Below, one piece after another: positions 27,021 through 34,992 of a DNA stretch of 64,000 nt. The stretch is from Chitinophagales bacterium (GTDB taxonomy: Bacteria > Bacteroidota > Bacteroidia > Chitinophagales > Chitinophagaceae), in contig JAIXKI010000031.1 in assembly GCA_026936105.1 (NCBI GenBank), positions 187,544 through 251,543 on the forward strand, in the 5' to 3' direction. The stretch's first letter is position 1. The number at the start of each line of letters is the position of its first letter. A program made the position numbers and the translations under genes. The notes beneath the pieces are model-generated. The model was not told the origin of the DNA, made no database searches, and saw only the letters and a program-made list of their open reading frames with translations.

Positions 27021-28265
27021 ATGGCTATTATTAAACCCTTTAACGCATTAAGACCAAGACCCCGACTGGCATCCAAAGTGGCATCCAGGCCCTATGATGT
27101 ACTGAACAGCACCGAAGCAAAAACGGAAGCGAAAGACGATCCTTATTCTTTTTTGCATATCACCAAATCAGAGATCGATCTTCCTGAAACCATTGATGTG
27201 TACAGCACAGCCGTATATGAAAGAGCAAAGCAAAATCTTGAGTCTTTCATCAGGGACGGAGTGCTTTTTAAAGAAGAAAAACCTTGTTATTACATCTACC
27301 GGCTGATCATGCCTGCCACACCTGAATTGGGCGGTAAAGAAAGAAACCAGACGGGGCTAGTTTGTATTTCATCGGTTGACGATTATTTCAATGACGTGAT
27401 CAAAAAACATGAATTCACCCGGCCGGAAAAAGAAAAGGACCGTATTGAACACATGAAGACGATTAAAGCCCAGACCGGAAATGTGTTTCTGGCTTACCGT
27501 GATGTACCTGAGATAAATGAGCTGATCGAAAAATGGAAATCAGAGCATGAACCTGAATATGATTTCAAGGCAGCCGACGGGGTGCAGCATACAGTGTGGA
27601 TCATTGACTCAGATTCTGTGACCGACGCCATCAGCGATCTTTTTAAAATAAAAGTTCCGAATACTTACATAGCCGATGGTCATCACCGTGCCGCATCGGC
27701 AGCAAAAGTGAGCAAAGAATTCAGCGGCAATGAAAATGCAAAATATTTTCTGACTACTATTTTCCCTGCAGGACAGTTAAGCATCCTCGACTACAACCGC
27801 GTGGTGAAAGACCTGAATGGCCTTGATCCTGATGATCTAATCAGCGCCTTGCAGGATGATTTCATGATCACGCTGAGTCCGGAACCCGTAAGACCTTCCC
27901 GGCTTCATGAAATGGGAATGTACCTGGAAGGCAAATGGTATATTCTTACAGCAAGGGAAGAATCTTTTGAAAAAGATCCGATCCATGTGCTGGACGTCAG
28001 CATTCTTTCCGAAAACATTTTAAAAAAACTGCTGGGAATAAAAGACCAGCGCACTGATAAAAGAATAGATTTTGTTGGCGGCATCCGCGGTTTGAAAGAA
28101 CTGGAGAAAAGAGTGGACAGCGGAGAGATGAAGATCGCATTCAGTTTATTTCCGGTCAGCATTGAGCAACTGTTTGACATTGCCGACAGCGGCAATGTGA
28201 TGCCTCCGAAAAGTACCTGGTTTGAACCGAAACTCAGAGACGGTTTGCTGACGCATCTGCTCTGA
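27021..28265 (+). CDS. DUF1015 family protein
   Basis: The 414-aa cytosolic protein has the family hallmarks ASRPYDVLN near the N-terminus, KKHEFTRPEKEKDRIEHM in the middle and YIADGHHRAASAA, a histidine-rich signature. The family is widespread and functionally unassigned. It is often found next to serine-synthesis genes, and here it follows serC closely and is likely co-transcribed. Start ATG 27021 gives the typical N-terminus with FNALRPRP. Confidence 0.9.
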   Translation: MAIIKPFNALRPRPRLASKVASRPYDVLNSTEAKTEAKDDPYSFLHITKSEIDLPETIDVYSTAVYERAKQNLESFIRDGVLFKEEKPCYYIYRLIMPATPELGGKERNQTGLVCISSVDDYFNDVIKKHEFTRPEKEKDRIEHMKTIKAQTGNVFLAYRDVPEINELIEKWKSEHEPEYDFKAADGVQHTVWIIDSDSVTDAISDLFKIKVPNTYIADGHHRAASAAKVSKEFSGNENAKYFLTTIFPAGQLSILDYNRVVKDLNGLDPDDLISALQDDFMITLSPEPVRPSRLHEMGMYLEGKWYILTAREESFEKDPIHVLDVSILSENILKKLLGIKDQRTDKRIDFVGGIRGLKELEKRVDSGEMKIAFSLFPVSIEQLFDIADSGNVMPPKSTWFEPKLRDGLLTHLL

Positions 28266-28337
28266 CCACTCCTAAAATATTTGTTATTTTGCGGCGGCGG
28301 TTTTCCTATTCAGTGGCCGATGCTCTTAATTTGCGTT

Positions 28338-29354
28338 ATGAAAAAAATCTTTGTCCTCTTTTTTGTTTCCCTGCTTGCTTTTACCGGTTTTGCACAAAAT
28401 GATGATCCGAAAACTTTGTACGAAACGGCAAAGAACTTCATGCGCACCGGTGATTTCAACAATGCGGTCATCGTGCTGAATCATGCCCTGCAGCTCGATA
28501 AGAATAACCTGGACATGCAGAAAGACCTTGTGATGAGTTATTATTACAAAAGGGATTACAGCACAGCGCTGGAAGGGGCAAAAAAGCTGATAGACAGGGA
28601 TGATGCCGATGTAGTCTGCTTTCAGATAGCCGGTAATGTGTATAAGGCATTGGAGATGCCGAAAGATTGCGAAAAGGTTTATAAAAAAGGATTAAAGAAA
28701 TTTCCGAACAGCGGCCCCCTCTACAGTGAATATGGGGAACTGCTCTGGTCCACCAAAGATTATTCCGCCATCAATCAATGGGAAAAAGGAATAGAAGCAG
28801 CGCCATCATACAGCGGCAACTATTACAATGCCGCATTATATTATTTCTATACAAAAGATAAAGTGTGGAGCGTTTTGTACGGTGAAATCTTTATCAATAT
28901 GGAAAGCCTGACCGAAAGAAGCACGGCCATGAAACAATTATTGCTCAAAGCGTACAAAGAAAAATTATTTGCAGACCCCAACTTCATGAAAGGGGAAGAG
29001 AAAAATAAAAGTGAATTTGCCAAAGCATTTCTCGAAGAGATGGGCAAGCAGTATTCTCTTGCATCAAAAGGAATTACCACAGAAACGCTGACGATGATCC
29101 GCACCCGGTTCATCCTGGACTGGTTCAATAAGTATGCTTCAAAATTTCCGTTCCGCTTATTCGATTACCAGCGCCAGTTGATGCAGGAAGGCCTTTTTGA
29201 TGCTTATGACCAATGGCTGTTCGGCATTACAGAAAATCCTGCAGCTTATGACAAATGGACCAAAACACACGAGAAAGAATACAATGCCTTCAATGATTTT
29301 CGCGGGAACCGCGTGTTCAGGATCCCTGCAGGGCAATACTACCAGTCGAAATAA
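28338..29354 (+). CDS. Exported TPR-repeat protein
   Basis: From ATG 28338 the protein is 338 aa with a signal peptide (MKKIFVLFFVSLLAFTGFAQ). The in-frame ATG 28281 would put 19 extra residues ahead of it and spoil the signal. Tetratricopeptide repeats cover about residues 25-160 (for example RTGDFNNAVIVLNHALQLDK and NSGPLYSEYGELLWSTKDYS). The C-terminal part is helical and not recognised. It is probably a periplasmic scaffold protein; partners are unknown. Confidence 0.82.
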   Translation: MKKIFVLFFVSLLAFTGFAQNDDPKTLYETAKNFMRTGDFNNAVIVLNHALQLDKNNLDMQKDLVMSYYYKRDYSTALEGAKKLIDRDDADVVCFQIAGNVYKALEMPKDCEKVYKKGLKKFPNSGPLYSEYGELLWSTKDYSAINQWEKGIEAAPSYSGNYYNAALYYFYTKDKVWSVLYGEIFINMESLTERSTAMKQLLLKAYKEKLFADPNFMKGEEKNKSEFAKAFLEEMGKQYSLASKGITTETLTMIRTRFILDWFNKYASKFPFRLFDYQRQLMQEGLFDAYDQWLFGITENPAAYDKWTKTHEKEYNAFNDFRGNRVFRIPAGQYYQSK

Positions 29355-29417
29355 GAAACGGCTTCATTTCCATTTATCTTTTTTTGGTTAAATTGTCCGT
29401 CAAATGACGATCACATC

Positions 29418-31193
29418 ATGACGGAACCGAAAAGGCTGTTTGATTGCCTGCAATATCATCTGGAAAGAAAACCGCTGGAAGTAATGCTGGCCGGCAAAGA
29501 AGCCGGGCAATGGAAAAAATACAGCACCGGACAGGTATCGGAAATAGTAAACAACCTGAGCGCCGGATTATTGAATCTTGGATACGGTCCCGGTGATGAG
29601 ACCATTGAAGGCAGGGATAAGATCGCTATCATTTCAAAAAACCGCCCGGAATGGATCATGCTCGATCTGGCCGTGCAACAGACCGGGGCGATATTGGTTC
29701 CCGTTTATCCCACCATCAATGTAAATGAACTGGAATTTATTTTAAATGATGCCGGGGTAAAAGGGATCTTTGTCAACGATGAAGAGCAATTCCTGAAAGT
29801 ACTGAGTTTAAAAGAACGTGTTCCTTCTCTGAAAGATATTTTCACTTTTGAACATGTGCCTAATGCACGGTACTGGAAAGAAGTGACCGATGCTGCCACT
29901 ACTGAAGCAAAAAACAAGATCATATCCATTGCAGAGAAAATAGATCCCGAAAGCCTTGCCACCATTCTTTATACATCCGGCACCACCGGAACGCCTAAAG
30001 GAGTGATGCTTTCCCACCGGAACATAATGAGCAATGTAATGTCCTGCATGAGCTATTTCCCTCCCGGAAACAGAACACTGAGTTTCTTACCATTGAATCA
30101 TAGTTTCGAGCGGATGATCACTTACCTGTATCTGTTCAAGGGCCTATCCGTTTATTATGCAGAGACCCTGGATACCATTGCGGAAAATCTCCTGGAAGTG
30201 AAACCACACATGTTTGCCACAGTCCCAAGATTACTGGAGAAGGTTTATGACCGGATTATGCAAAAAGGAAGTGAATTGACAGGTATCAAAAAGAAACTTT
30301 TTTACTGGGCGCATTCTCTTGCCGAGAAATTTGAAATTAATACCAAAAGAAGCTTCTGGTACAATTTTCAATTATCCCTGGCCAATAAAATTGTATTCAG
30401 TAAATGGAGGGAAGGCCTTGGCGGAGAGCTGAATGCTGTCATATCCGGCGGCGCTGCCTGCCAGGTCCGGCTGATCAGGATCTTCACTGCTGCAAAAATT
30501 GTAATCATGGAAGGGTATGGCCTTACAGAAACATCTCCCGTAATTAGTGTAAACCGGTATGAAGAAGAAGACAGGAAATTCGGAACCGTAGGCCCGCTGA
30601 TCGAAAATGTGGAAGTGAAAATTGCCGAAGACGGTGAGATATTATGCAAGGGGCCAAATATTATGATGGGTTATTACAAACGCCCTGACCTGACGGCAGA
30701 AGCGATCAAAGACGGTTGGTATTACACCGGTGATATCGGTGCCATGGATGGACGCTTCCTGAAAATAACCGACCGCAAAAAAGAACTCTTTAAAACCAGC
30801 GGGGGAAAATATGTTGCACCGCTTCCGGTTGAAAACAAACTGAAAGAATCCATTTACATTGAGCAGGTAATGCTGATGGGGCCTGAAAGAAAATTTGCCG
30901 GTGCATTGATTGTGCCTTCTTTTCCCAATCTGAAAGACTGGTGCCGGAAAAACGGTGTTCCTTTCCGTTCCAATGAAGAAGTGATCAAAGAGCCGAGAGT
31001 GCTGGACATGTATAAGGAACTGGTAGAAAGCTTCAATAAATTTTTCAATCATGTGGAGCAGGTCAAAAAGTTTGAACTATTGTCCAATGAATGGACCATT
31101 GAAAGCGGAGAACTGACACCTACTTTGAAACTAAAAAGAAAAGTGATCACTGAAAAATACCGGGATGCCATCGAGAGGATCTATGCAGAATAA
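29418..31193 (+). CDS. Long-chain acyl-CoA synthetase (AMP-forming)
   Basis: The 591-aa enzyme activates fatty acids to acyl-CoA with ATP. It shows the AMP-binding motif LYTSGTTGTPKGVMLSHRN, the second core motif EGYGLTETSPVI, the substrate and hinge region WYYTGDIGAMDGRFLKITDRK, and the C-terminal lysine region SGGKYVAPLPVENKLK. Its architecture is that of the FadD15/AAS-like long-chain group, with an insert of about 60 residues around 270-330. It is followed by a convergent gene whose stop lies in a palindrome. Confidence 0.92.
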   Translation: MTEPKRLFDCLQYHLERKPLEVMLAGKEAGQWKKYSTGQVSEIVNNLSAGLLNLGYGPGDETIEGRDKIAIISKNRPEWIMLDLAVQQTGAILVPVYPTINVNELEFILNDAGVKGIFVNDEEQFLKVLSLKERVPSLKDIFTFEHVPNARYWKEVTDAATTEAKNKIISIAEKIDPESLATILYTSGTTGTPKGVMLSHRNIMSNVMSCMSYFPPGNRTLSFLPLNHSFERMITYLYLFKGLSVYYAETLDTIAENLLEVKPHMFATVPRLLEKVYDRIMQKGSELTGIKKKLFYWAHSLAEKFEINTKRSFWYNFQLSLANKIVFSKWREGLGGELNAVISGGAACQVRLIRIFTAAKIVIMEGYGLTETSPVISVNRYEEEDRKFGTVGPLIENVEVKIAEDGEILCKGPNIMMGYYKRPDLTAEAIKDGWYYTGDIGAMDGRFLKITDRKKELFKTSGGKYVAPLPVENKLKESIYIEQVMLMGPERKFAGALIVPSFPNLKDWCRKNGVPFRSNEEVIKEPRVLDMYKELVESFNKFFNHVEQVKKFELLSNEWTIESGELTPTLKLKRKVITEKYRDAIERIYAE

Positions 31194-31194
31194 T

Positions 31195-31210
31195 TAAAAG
31201 AGCTCTTTTA
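31195..31210. terminator. Loopless palindrome between converging genes
   Basis: TAAAAGAGCTCTTTTA is a perfect 16-base palindrome overlapping the stop codon of the Spy-like gene and following the acyl-CoA synthetase stop. It could form a weak two-way terminator after trimming of the central pairs. Confidence 0.35.
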
Positions 31211-31678
31211 TCTTCTGTTTGTTGAATCTCTCCTGCGCAGCATTATTTTCTGAATAAAATCATCATATTTTTTTTGCTGGTCTCCGCTGAACAGTCCTCT
31301 TACTTTCCTGAAATGATCCAGCGTCAGGCGGTCAATGACCGCCTGCTTCTCTGCAATCCGCCTGCTGAAATTGCTTATGTTGCTGTCCTGGACAACAGGA
31401 CTCTGAATCATTTTCAGAAAATCTTTTCTCGCTTCCCGGACCGAATCATACAGAGGCCGAACATTGGTAAAATGCTGATCCCTGAGAGCCTGATAGTTTT
31501 TCTTTTGAGACTCTGTCATGTTCAGTTCCCGGACCATGGTCTCCAATGCACTGTTGGAATTGTTTTGCTGTCCTTTTTGCCCGGAACCTTTTCCTTTCCA
31601 GATGAAGAGCAGCAAGCCTGCGTTTACCAACAATAAGATCACCACAGTAATTGCCAGAACTTTATTATACGATCTCAT
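31208..31678 (-). CDS. Spy/CpxP/CnrX-like periplasmic sensor protein
   Basis: The 156-aa protein has one N-terminal membrane anchor (LAITVVILLLVNAGLLLFIW) and a helical periplasmic domain with the LTxxQ-like pattern MTESQKKNYQALRDQH and LFSGDQQKKYDDFIQ, as in Spy, CpxP and CnrX-type proteins. Unlike CnrX metal sensors it is poor in His. It lies 3 bases after the membrane-protein gene and belongs to the sigma-factor operon, so a role in sensing envelope stress or metals upstream of the sigma factor is plausible. Confidence 0.82.
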   Translation of the reverse strand: MRSYNKVLAITVVILLLVNAGLLLFIWKGKGSGQKGQQNNSNSALETMVRELNMTESQKKNYQALRDQHFTNVRPLYDSVREARKDFLKMIQSPVVQDSNISNFSRRIAEKQAVIDRLTLDHFRKVRGLFSGDQQKKYDDFIQKIMLRRRDSTNRR

Positions 31679-31681
31679 GGC

Positions 31682-32041
31682 TTATTGATTTAAATCTACC
31701 GGTAAAAAATTATTGATTCGATAATCATTTGCCACTATCTGAAATTTATCATAGCCATTCACATCGGAACCTGCTCCCCTTCCTCGGTTGTTATACAATA
31801 CCCATCCATTTAAAACAAGGATAATGACAAACCCTGAAATGATCAACAAAGGCTTCCAGATCCTTTTTCCCTGCCGCCCGACTGATAATTCATTTTCCAT
31901 CCGTGCCCTGAGCTGGGTGTAAAAGAAACCGGGAGCCTTTGCTCTTCGAATATCGCTGAGGCTATTCAGAATCTCGTTGGTGATGATCGGCTTTTTTTTA
32001 TTCATTGTATAAAATTTCCGGTTTGAAAATGAATCGTTCAT
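31682..32041 (-). CDS. Small membrane protein, candidate anti-sigma factor
   Basis: The 119-aa protein has a cytosolic N-terminal part of about 60 residues (LSDIRRAKAPGFFYTQLRARME), one membrane helix (LLIISGFVIILVLNGWVLYN) and a short outer tail. It lacks the zinc-binding HCC motif of zinc anti-sigma factors. ATG 32041 overlaps the sigma-factor stop (ATGA), favouring translational coupling; ATG 32005 is the alternative. Position between an ECF sigma gene and a Spy-like sensor suggests it tethers and inhibits the sigma factor. That function is inferred from layout. Confidence 0.8.
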   Translation of the reverse strand: MNDSFSNRKFYTMNKKKPIITNEILNSLSDIRRAKAPGFFYTQLRARMENELSVGRQGKRIWKPLLIISGFVIILVLNGWVLYNNRGRGAGSDVNGYDKFQIVANDYRINNFLPVDLNQ

Positions 32042-32604
32042 TCTTCATTGTCTTTCTCCAGTATTTTTTTCAGATTTTGTTTTGCCCGGTGCATCAATGA
32101 TTCTACGGCGGAAACAGAAACTTTCATCACTTCACTGATCTCCTGATAGCTGAGGTCTTCCAGCTTGTGCAGGGTAAACGCCACTTTCTGGTTTTCCGGC
32201 AATTGATTAATCGCTTTAAACAACCGTGCCGCATTTTCTTTCTGATCCAGCGCCACTCCCGGGTGATTAAAATCAGGCACTTCCTGCAAAGGCTCGTTAT
32301 TATCTCCGAACAGCCGTTGTAAAAAACTGAACCGCTTCTTGCTTTTCCTGCTTCGCAAAAGATCCAGGGCTGTCGAAACTGTGATGCGGTAAAGCCAGGT
32401 GGAGATCTTTGATTCACCTTTAAAAGTATGGACAGAACGGTACACTTTAATGAACACTTCCTGTGAGATGTCTTCGGCATCTTCCGCATTCTGCACTATG
32501 CCCAAAGCAGTATTATATACCAGGTCCTGGTAGCTTTCCACCAGAGTTTTAAATGCATGTTCATCTCCTTCCCGGAGTTGCTGTATCAGATCAAGTTCGT
32601 TCAA
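32038..32604 (-). CDS. ECF-type RNA polymerase sigma factor
   Basis: The 188-aa protein has sigma region 2 (YQDLVYNTALGIVQNAEDAE, then DISQEVFIKVYRS) for -10 recognition and region 4 (LEDLSYQEISEVMKVSVSAV) with the -35-binding helix-turn-helix. There is no region 3, as expected for extracytoplasmic-function factors. It is first in a three-gene operon with a candidate anti-sigma factor and a Spy-like sensor. Upstream lies the divergent tRNA-Arg gene. Confidence 0.94.
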   Translation of the reverse strand: MNELDLIQQLREGDEHAFKTLVESYQDLVYNTALGIVQNAEDAEDISQEVFIKVYRSVHTFKGESKISTWLYRITVSTALDLLRSRKSKKRFSFLQRLFGDNNEPLQEVPDFNHPGVALDQKENAARLFKAINQLPENQKVAFTLHKLEDLSYQEISEVMKVSVSAVESLMHRAKQNLKKILEKDNEE

Positions 32605-32724
32605 AAGACCCGGTTAATTTCGGCTACAACTTACAAAAACAAATGATGAAAGCACGTAATGGATAAACTAAAGTTTTTTATAGTGGGCAGGTGGCCTCCA
32701 TTTAAAGCCGGAGCTATTCTTCCT

Positions 32725-32732
32725 TATATTTG
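32725..32732 (+). promoter_or_regulatory. -7 promoter box of the tRNA-Arg gene
   Basis: TATATTTG matches TAnnTTTG exactly and ends 9 bases before the mature tRNA 5' end, the position expected for a short-leader tRNA promoter. Confidence 0.6.
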
Positions 32733-32741
32733 CAGCCCGTT

Positions 32742-32813
32742 GGTCCCGTAGTTCAATGGATAGAATAGAAGTTTCCTAAACTTTTGATACAGGTTCGATT
32801 CCTGTCGGGACTA
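32742..32813 (+). tRNA. tRNA-Arg, anticodon CCT
   Basis: All four arms fold. The acceptor stem GGTCCCG pairs with CGGGACT (one G-T pair) and the D stem GTTC with GAAT. The anticodon stem GAAGT pairs with ACTTT, with loop TTCCTAA giving anticodon CCT at positions 34-36. The T arm is ACAGG-TTCGATT-CCTGT. The variable loop has four bases, the discriminator is A at 32813, and CCA is not encoded. It reads the AGG codon. The gene marks the left edge of the accessory region and has damaged copies just downstream. Confidence 0.93.
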
Positions 32814-32901
32814 CTCTACTTTACATTTCTCAACTTTTGATATCCCCATTTATTCGGAACCCAGACTAAAAAAAAGGTTGCCTAAAAAAATACTAGCCCA
32901 T

Positions 32902-33062
32902 TAGTTCAATGCCCGCCCGGTTTACGCCGGTCGGACGAGGATAGAATAGAAGTTTCCTAAACTTTTGATACAGATGCGTCTGCAGGCGGGCCTGTCGCCT
33001 ATGATTGTAAGAAAGCTCGCTCCGTCAACACCGGTCAGGCGGGGATTCTCGGCGGGACTACT
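32902..33062 (+). pseudogene. Broken tRNA-Arg(CCT) copy interrupted by GC-rich inserts
   Basis: Pieces of the neighbouring tRNA appear in order: TAGTTCAATG (32902-32911), a 34-base exact match from GATAGAAT to GATACAG (32940-32973), CCTGTCG (32991-32997) and CGGGACTACT (33053-33062). Between them are foreign segments at 32912-32938 (27 bases), 32974-32990 (replacing the T loop) and 32998-33052, all rich in CCCGCC/GGCGGG and much higher in GC than the surroundings. The copy cannot fold into a tRNA. Confidence 0.85.
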
Positions 33063-33079
33063 TTACTTCGAGGAACTAA

Positions 33080-33100
33080 GATTTTGATACGGGTTTCCTG
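33080..33100 (+). pseudogene. Third, short tRNA-Arg fragment
   Basis: GATTTTGATACGGGTTTCCTG resembles the variable loop and T arm of the tRNA (TTTTGATACAGG...TTCCTG) with deletions. It is too short to be certain on its own but lies in line with the other copies. Confidence 0.4.
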
Positions 33101-33143
33101 AATGGTTATTTTCTCGGCTATTTATTATTTTTTATCTGTCAGT

Positions 33144-34328
33144 TTAAAATAATTCCATTGGATTCATCTTTAGAAAATCCTGCCAGTGCATTCCTGTATT
33201 TCCAATCAAAACCACTTTTTTCGGCTTGAACTTTTTCTGAAAAGCAGCCATTCCTGATGAGGATTTTACAGTGCTGCTTTTTACCTCCATACCAATCACT
33301 TTCTTATTTTTTTCAATCACAAAATCAATCTCATCATTTCTTTCTCTCCAATAAAAGACATTATACTTTTCAGTTATTGAATAATTGATCAGGTGGGCTC
33401 CGATCGCAGATTCAACGATCCTGCCCCATTCATCTGGCATAGACAATACTTCTTTTAATGTCTTGTCATCCTGGGAACTTATCAAAGCTGTGTTATGAAC
33501 CTGAAATTTTGGACTTGATGATCGTTGTGGCAGGATGCTCCCTGCATATTTTTCTATACCCGCCAGCAATCCTGCAGTATCTAATAAACCCAGGTAATGA
33601 GAAAGAGTAGTTGTATTACCTGCGTCCTGTAATTGTCCTAAGATTTTATTAAATGACAGAATTTGTCCTGAATAGGAACAGCCTAATTCAAATAGTCTCT
33701 TCATTAATGCCGGTTTATCAACACGGGTCAGCATTAAAATATCTTTTGAAATACTTGTCTCAATCAAAGATTCTTTTACATACCTTTTCCATCTTTCTTC
33801 ATCCTCAATAAGCCCTGCACTACCGGGATAACCGCCATACCACATATACTGATTAGTATTCCACCCGAACGCAAGATGCATTTCTTCAAAAGACCAGTGA
33901 CCCATATAAACTGTTTCAAATCTTCCGGCAAGGGATTCGGTAAGACCCTGCTGAAGTAATAACCGGGAAGATCCCAATAAGATCAATTTTAATTTTCTTT
34001 TGCTTTTGGTATCAGTATCCCAAAGAAGTTTTACGGTTTCGCTCCAGTTATTAATTTTCTGAATTTCATCAACAACCAATAAGAACTCCTCCGCCTTTTC
34101 ATGATCCATTTTAATACGGGCAGATTCCCATTGTTGTTCCAGCCATACTGTATTAGAAGCAGCCACAGAATCGGCAGAAACGAAATGCGAATCCATCTTA
34201 ATTTTTTCAACCAACTGAGTTACCAAAGTTGTCTTGCCAACTTGCCGTGGCCCCATGACTACCTGGATGAACTTTCTCGGTTCTTTTATCCTTTTTATAA
34301 GTTGCTGTAAATGACGTCTTTCAAACAT
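33144..34328 (-). CDS. AAA ATPase with DUF4143 domain
   Basis: The 394-aa protein has Walker A GPRQVGKTT (26-34), Walker B FLLVVDE (to E88) with the typical QKINNWSETVKLLWD following, and a C-terminal DUF4143 domain ending in EIDFVIEKNKKVIGMEVKSS. The last element resembles a PD-(D/E)XK-type core. This ATPase family is common and variable in Bacteroidota and archaea, and its function is unresolved. The gene lies beside the tRNA remnants and is preceded by two palindromes that may be its operator. It ends shortly before the third tRNA fragment. Confidence 0.92.
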   Translation of the reverse strand: MFERRHLQQLIKRIKEPRKFIQVVMGPRQVGKTTLVTQLVEKIKMDSHFVSADSVAASNTVWLEQQWESARIKMDHEKAEEFLLVVDEIQKINNWSETVKLLWDTDTKSKRKLKLILLGSSRLLLQQGLTESLAGRFETVYMGHWSFEEMHLAFGWNTNQYMWYGGYPGSAGLIEDEERWKRYVKESLIETSISKDILMLTRVDKPALMKRLFELGCSYSGQILSFNKILGQLQDAGNTTTLSHYLGLLDTAGLLAGIEKYAGSILPQRSSSPKFQVHNTALISSQDDKTLKEVLSMPDEWGRIVESAIGAHLINYSITEKYNVFYWRERNDEIDFVIEKNKKVIGMEVKSSTVKSSSGMAAFQKKFKPKKVVLIGNTGMHWQDFLKMNPMELF

Positions 34329-34338
34329 AATTTACAAA

Positions 34339-34380
34339 TTACTCAATATATTGAGTAAAATTACTCAATATATTGTGCAT
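34339..34380 (-). promoter_or_regulatory. Double palindromic operator upstream of the DUF4143 ATPase gene
   Basis: TTACTCAATATATTGAGTAA (34339-34358) is a perfect 20-base palindrome ending 10 bases upstream of the ATPase start codon. A second copy begins at 34361 and matches 17 of 20 bases. The 22-base spacing is about two DNA turns, placing both sites on one face. This fits cooperative binding of a dimeric regulator. Confidence 0.65.
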
Positions 34381-34450
34381 AATCAATACTTTTGCCCGCA
34401 TCCTCTTCAGGACGAGGATTGCCGCTGTACTTCTTTTGCCGGACTCAATT
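34381..34450. other. Short GC-rich hairpin region ahead of the arsenic cluster
   Basis: ATCCTC-TTCAGGAC-GAGGAT (about 34401-34420) forms a small hairpin. Its right part, GGACGAGGAT, also occurs in the tRNA-Arg remnant at 32933-32942. No coding sequence is seen. Confidence 0.35.
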
Positions 34451-34563
34451 TTTAATATAGGCACCCTGCCTGATTACCAAATCCTTCGAAACGTTTAACG
34501 CTTATCAATTAATAAGTATCAATTACGGCCCTGATAATATTTTAAAAAGTGTTTTTAAAATTC

Positions 34564-34600
34564 TTTGGTAGTTTCAAACTCAATCGTAATATTGCGATTG
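34564..34600 (+). promoter_or_regulatory. Promoter and operator of the arsR-type gene
   Basis: TTTG (34564-34567) and TAATATTG (34587-34594, one mismatch to TAnnTTTG) are 19 bases apart, the normal Bacteroidota spacing. The -7 box lies inside the near-perfect palindrome CAATCGTAATATTGCGATTG (34581-34600), so a bound repressor would block the promoter. Confidence 0.65.
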
Positions 34601-34607
34601 ATTTATT

Positions 34608-34937
34608 ATGGGAGCGACAAAATCATACGAGTTCAGTACAAAGGAAAACAGGTTGGCAAAATATGCTAAGGCATTGGCACATCCGGCAAGGGTCGCCATA
34701 CTGAAGCTATTGGCAGAAAAGGCCTCCTGTCAGTGCGGCGGTATAGTAGAAGAACTGCCGCTTTCGCAAAGCACCGTATCACAACATTTGAAAGAACTTA
34801 AAGATGCGGGGCTGATAAAGGGAGAAATATCCGGAACAAAAATGTGCTATTGTATTGACGAAAAAGAATGGAAAGCTGCAAAAGTCTGGATCAATCAATT
34901 ATTTGACAGCTTTAAAGGTTGCCATGATAATTGCTGA
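34608..34937 (+). CDS. arsR: ArsR/SmtB family metalloregulator
   Basis: The 109-aa protein has a winged helix-turn-helix (IVEELPLSQSTVSQHLKELK). Cysteines lie at 41 and 43 (ASCQCGG), 80 and 82 (KMCYC), and 105 and 109 near the C-terminus. The first pair lies just ahead of the recognition helix region, where arsenite-binding pairs are found in some ArsR proteins. It is probably a repressor released from DNA by trivalent arsenic. A matching operator lies at its own promoter and before the next gene, arsM. Confidence 0.9.
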   Translation: MGATKSYEFSTKENRLAKYAKALAHPARVAILKLLAEKASCQCGGIVEELPLSQSTVSQHLKELKDAGLIKGEISGTKMCYCIDEKEWKAAKVWINQLFDSFKGCHDNC

Positions 34938-34954
34938 CTTTTTTTTAACCAAAA

Positions 34955-34974
34955 TCATCGTAATATTTCGATAA
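34955..34974 (+). promoter_or_regulatory. Second ArsR operator, before arsM
   Basis: The core ATCGTAATATTTCGAT (34957-34972) differs from the operator core at 34583-34598 at one of 16 bases. It lies 20 bases upstream of the arsM start codon, so arsM may have its own ArsR-controlled promoter. Confidence 0.65.
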
Positions 34975-34992
34975 ACGCTTAAACTAAAAAAC

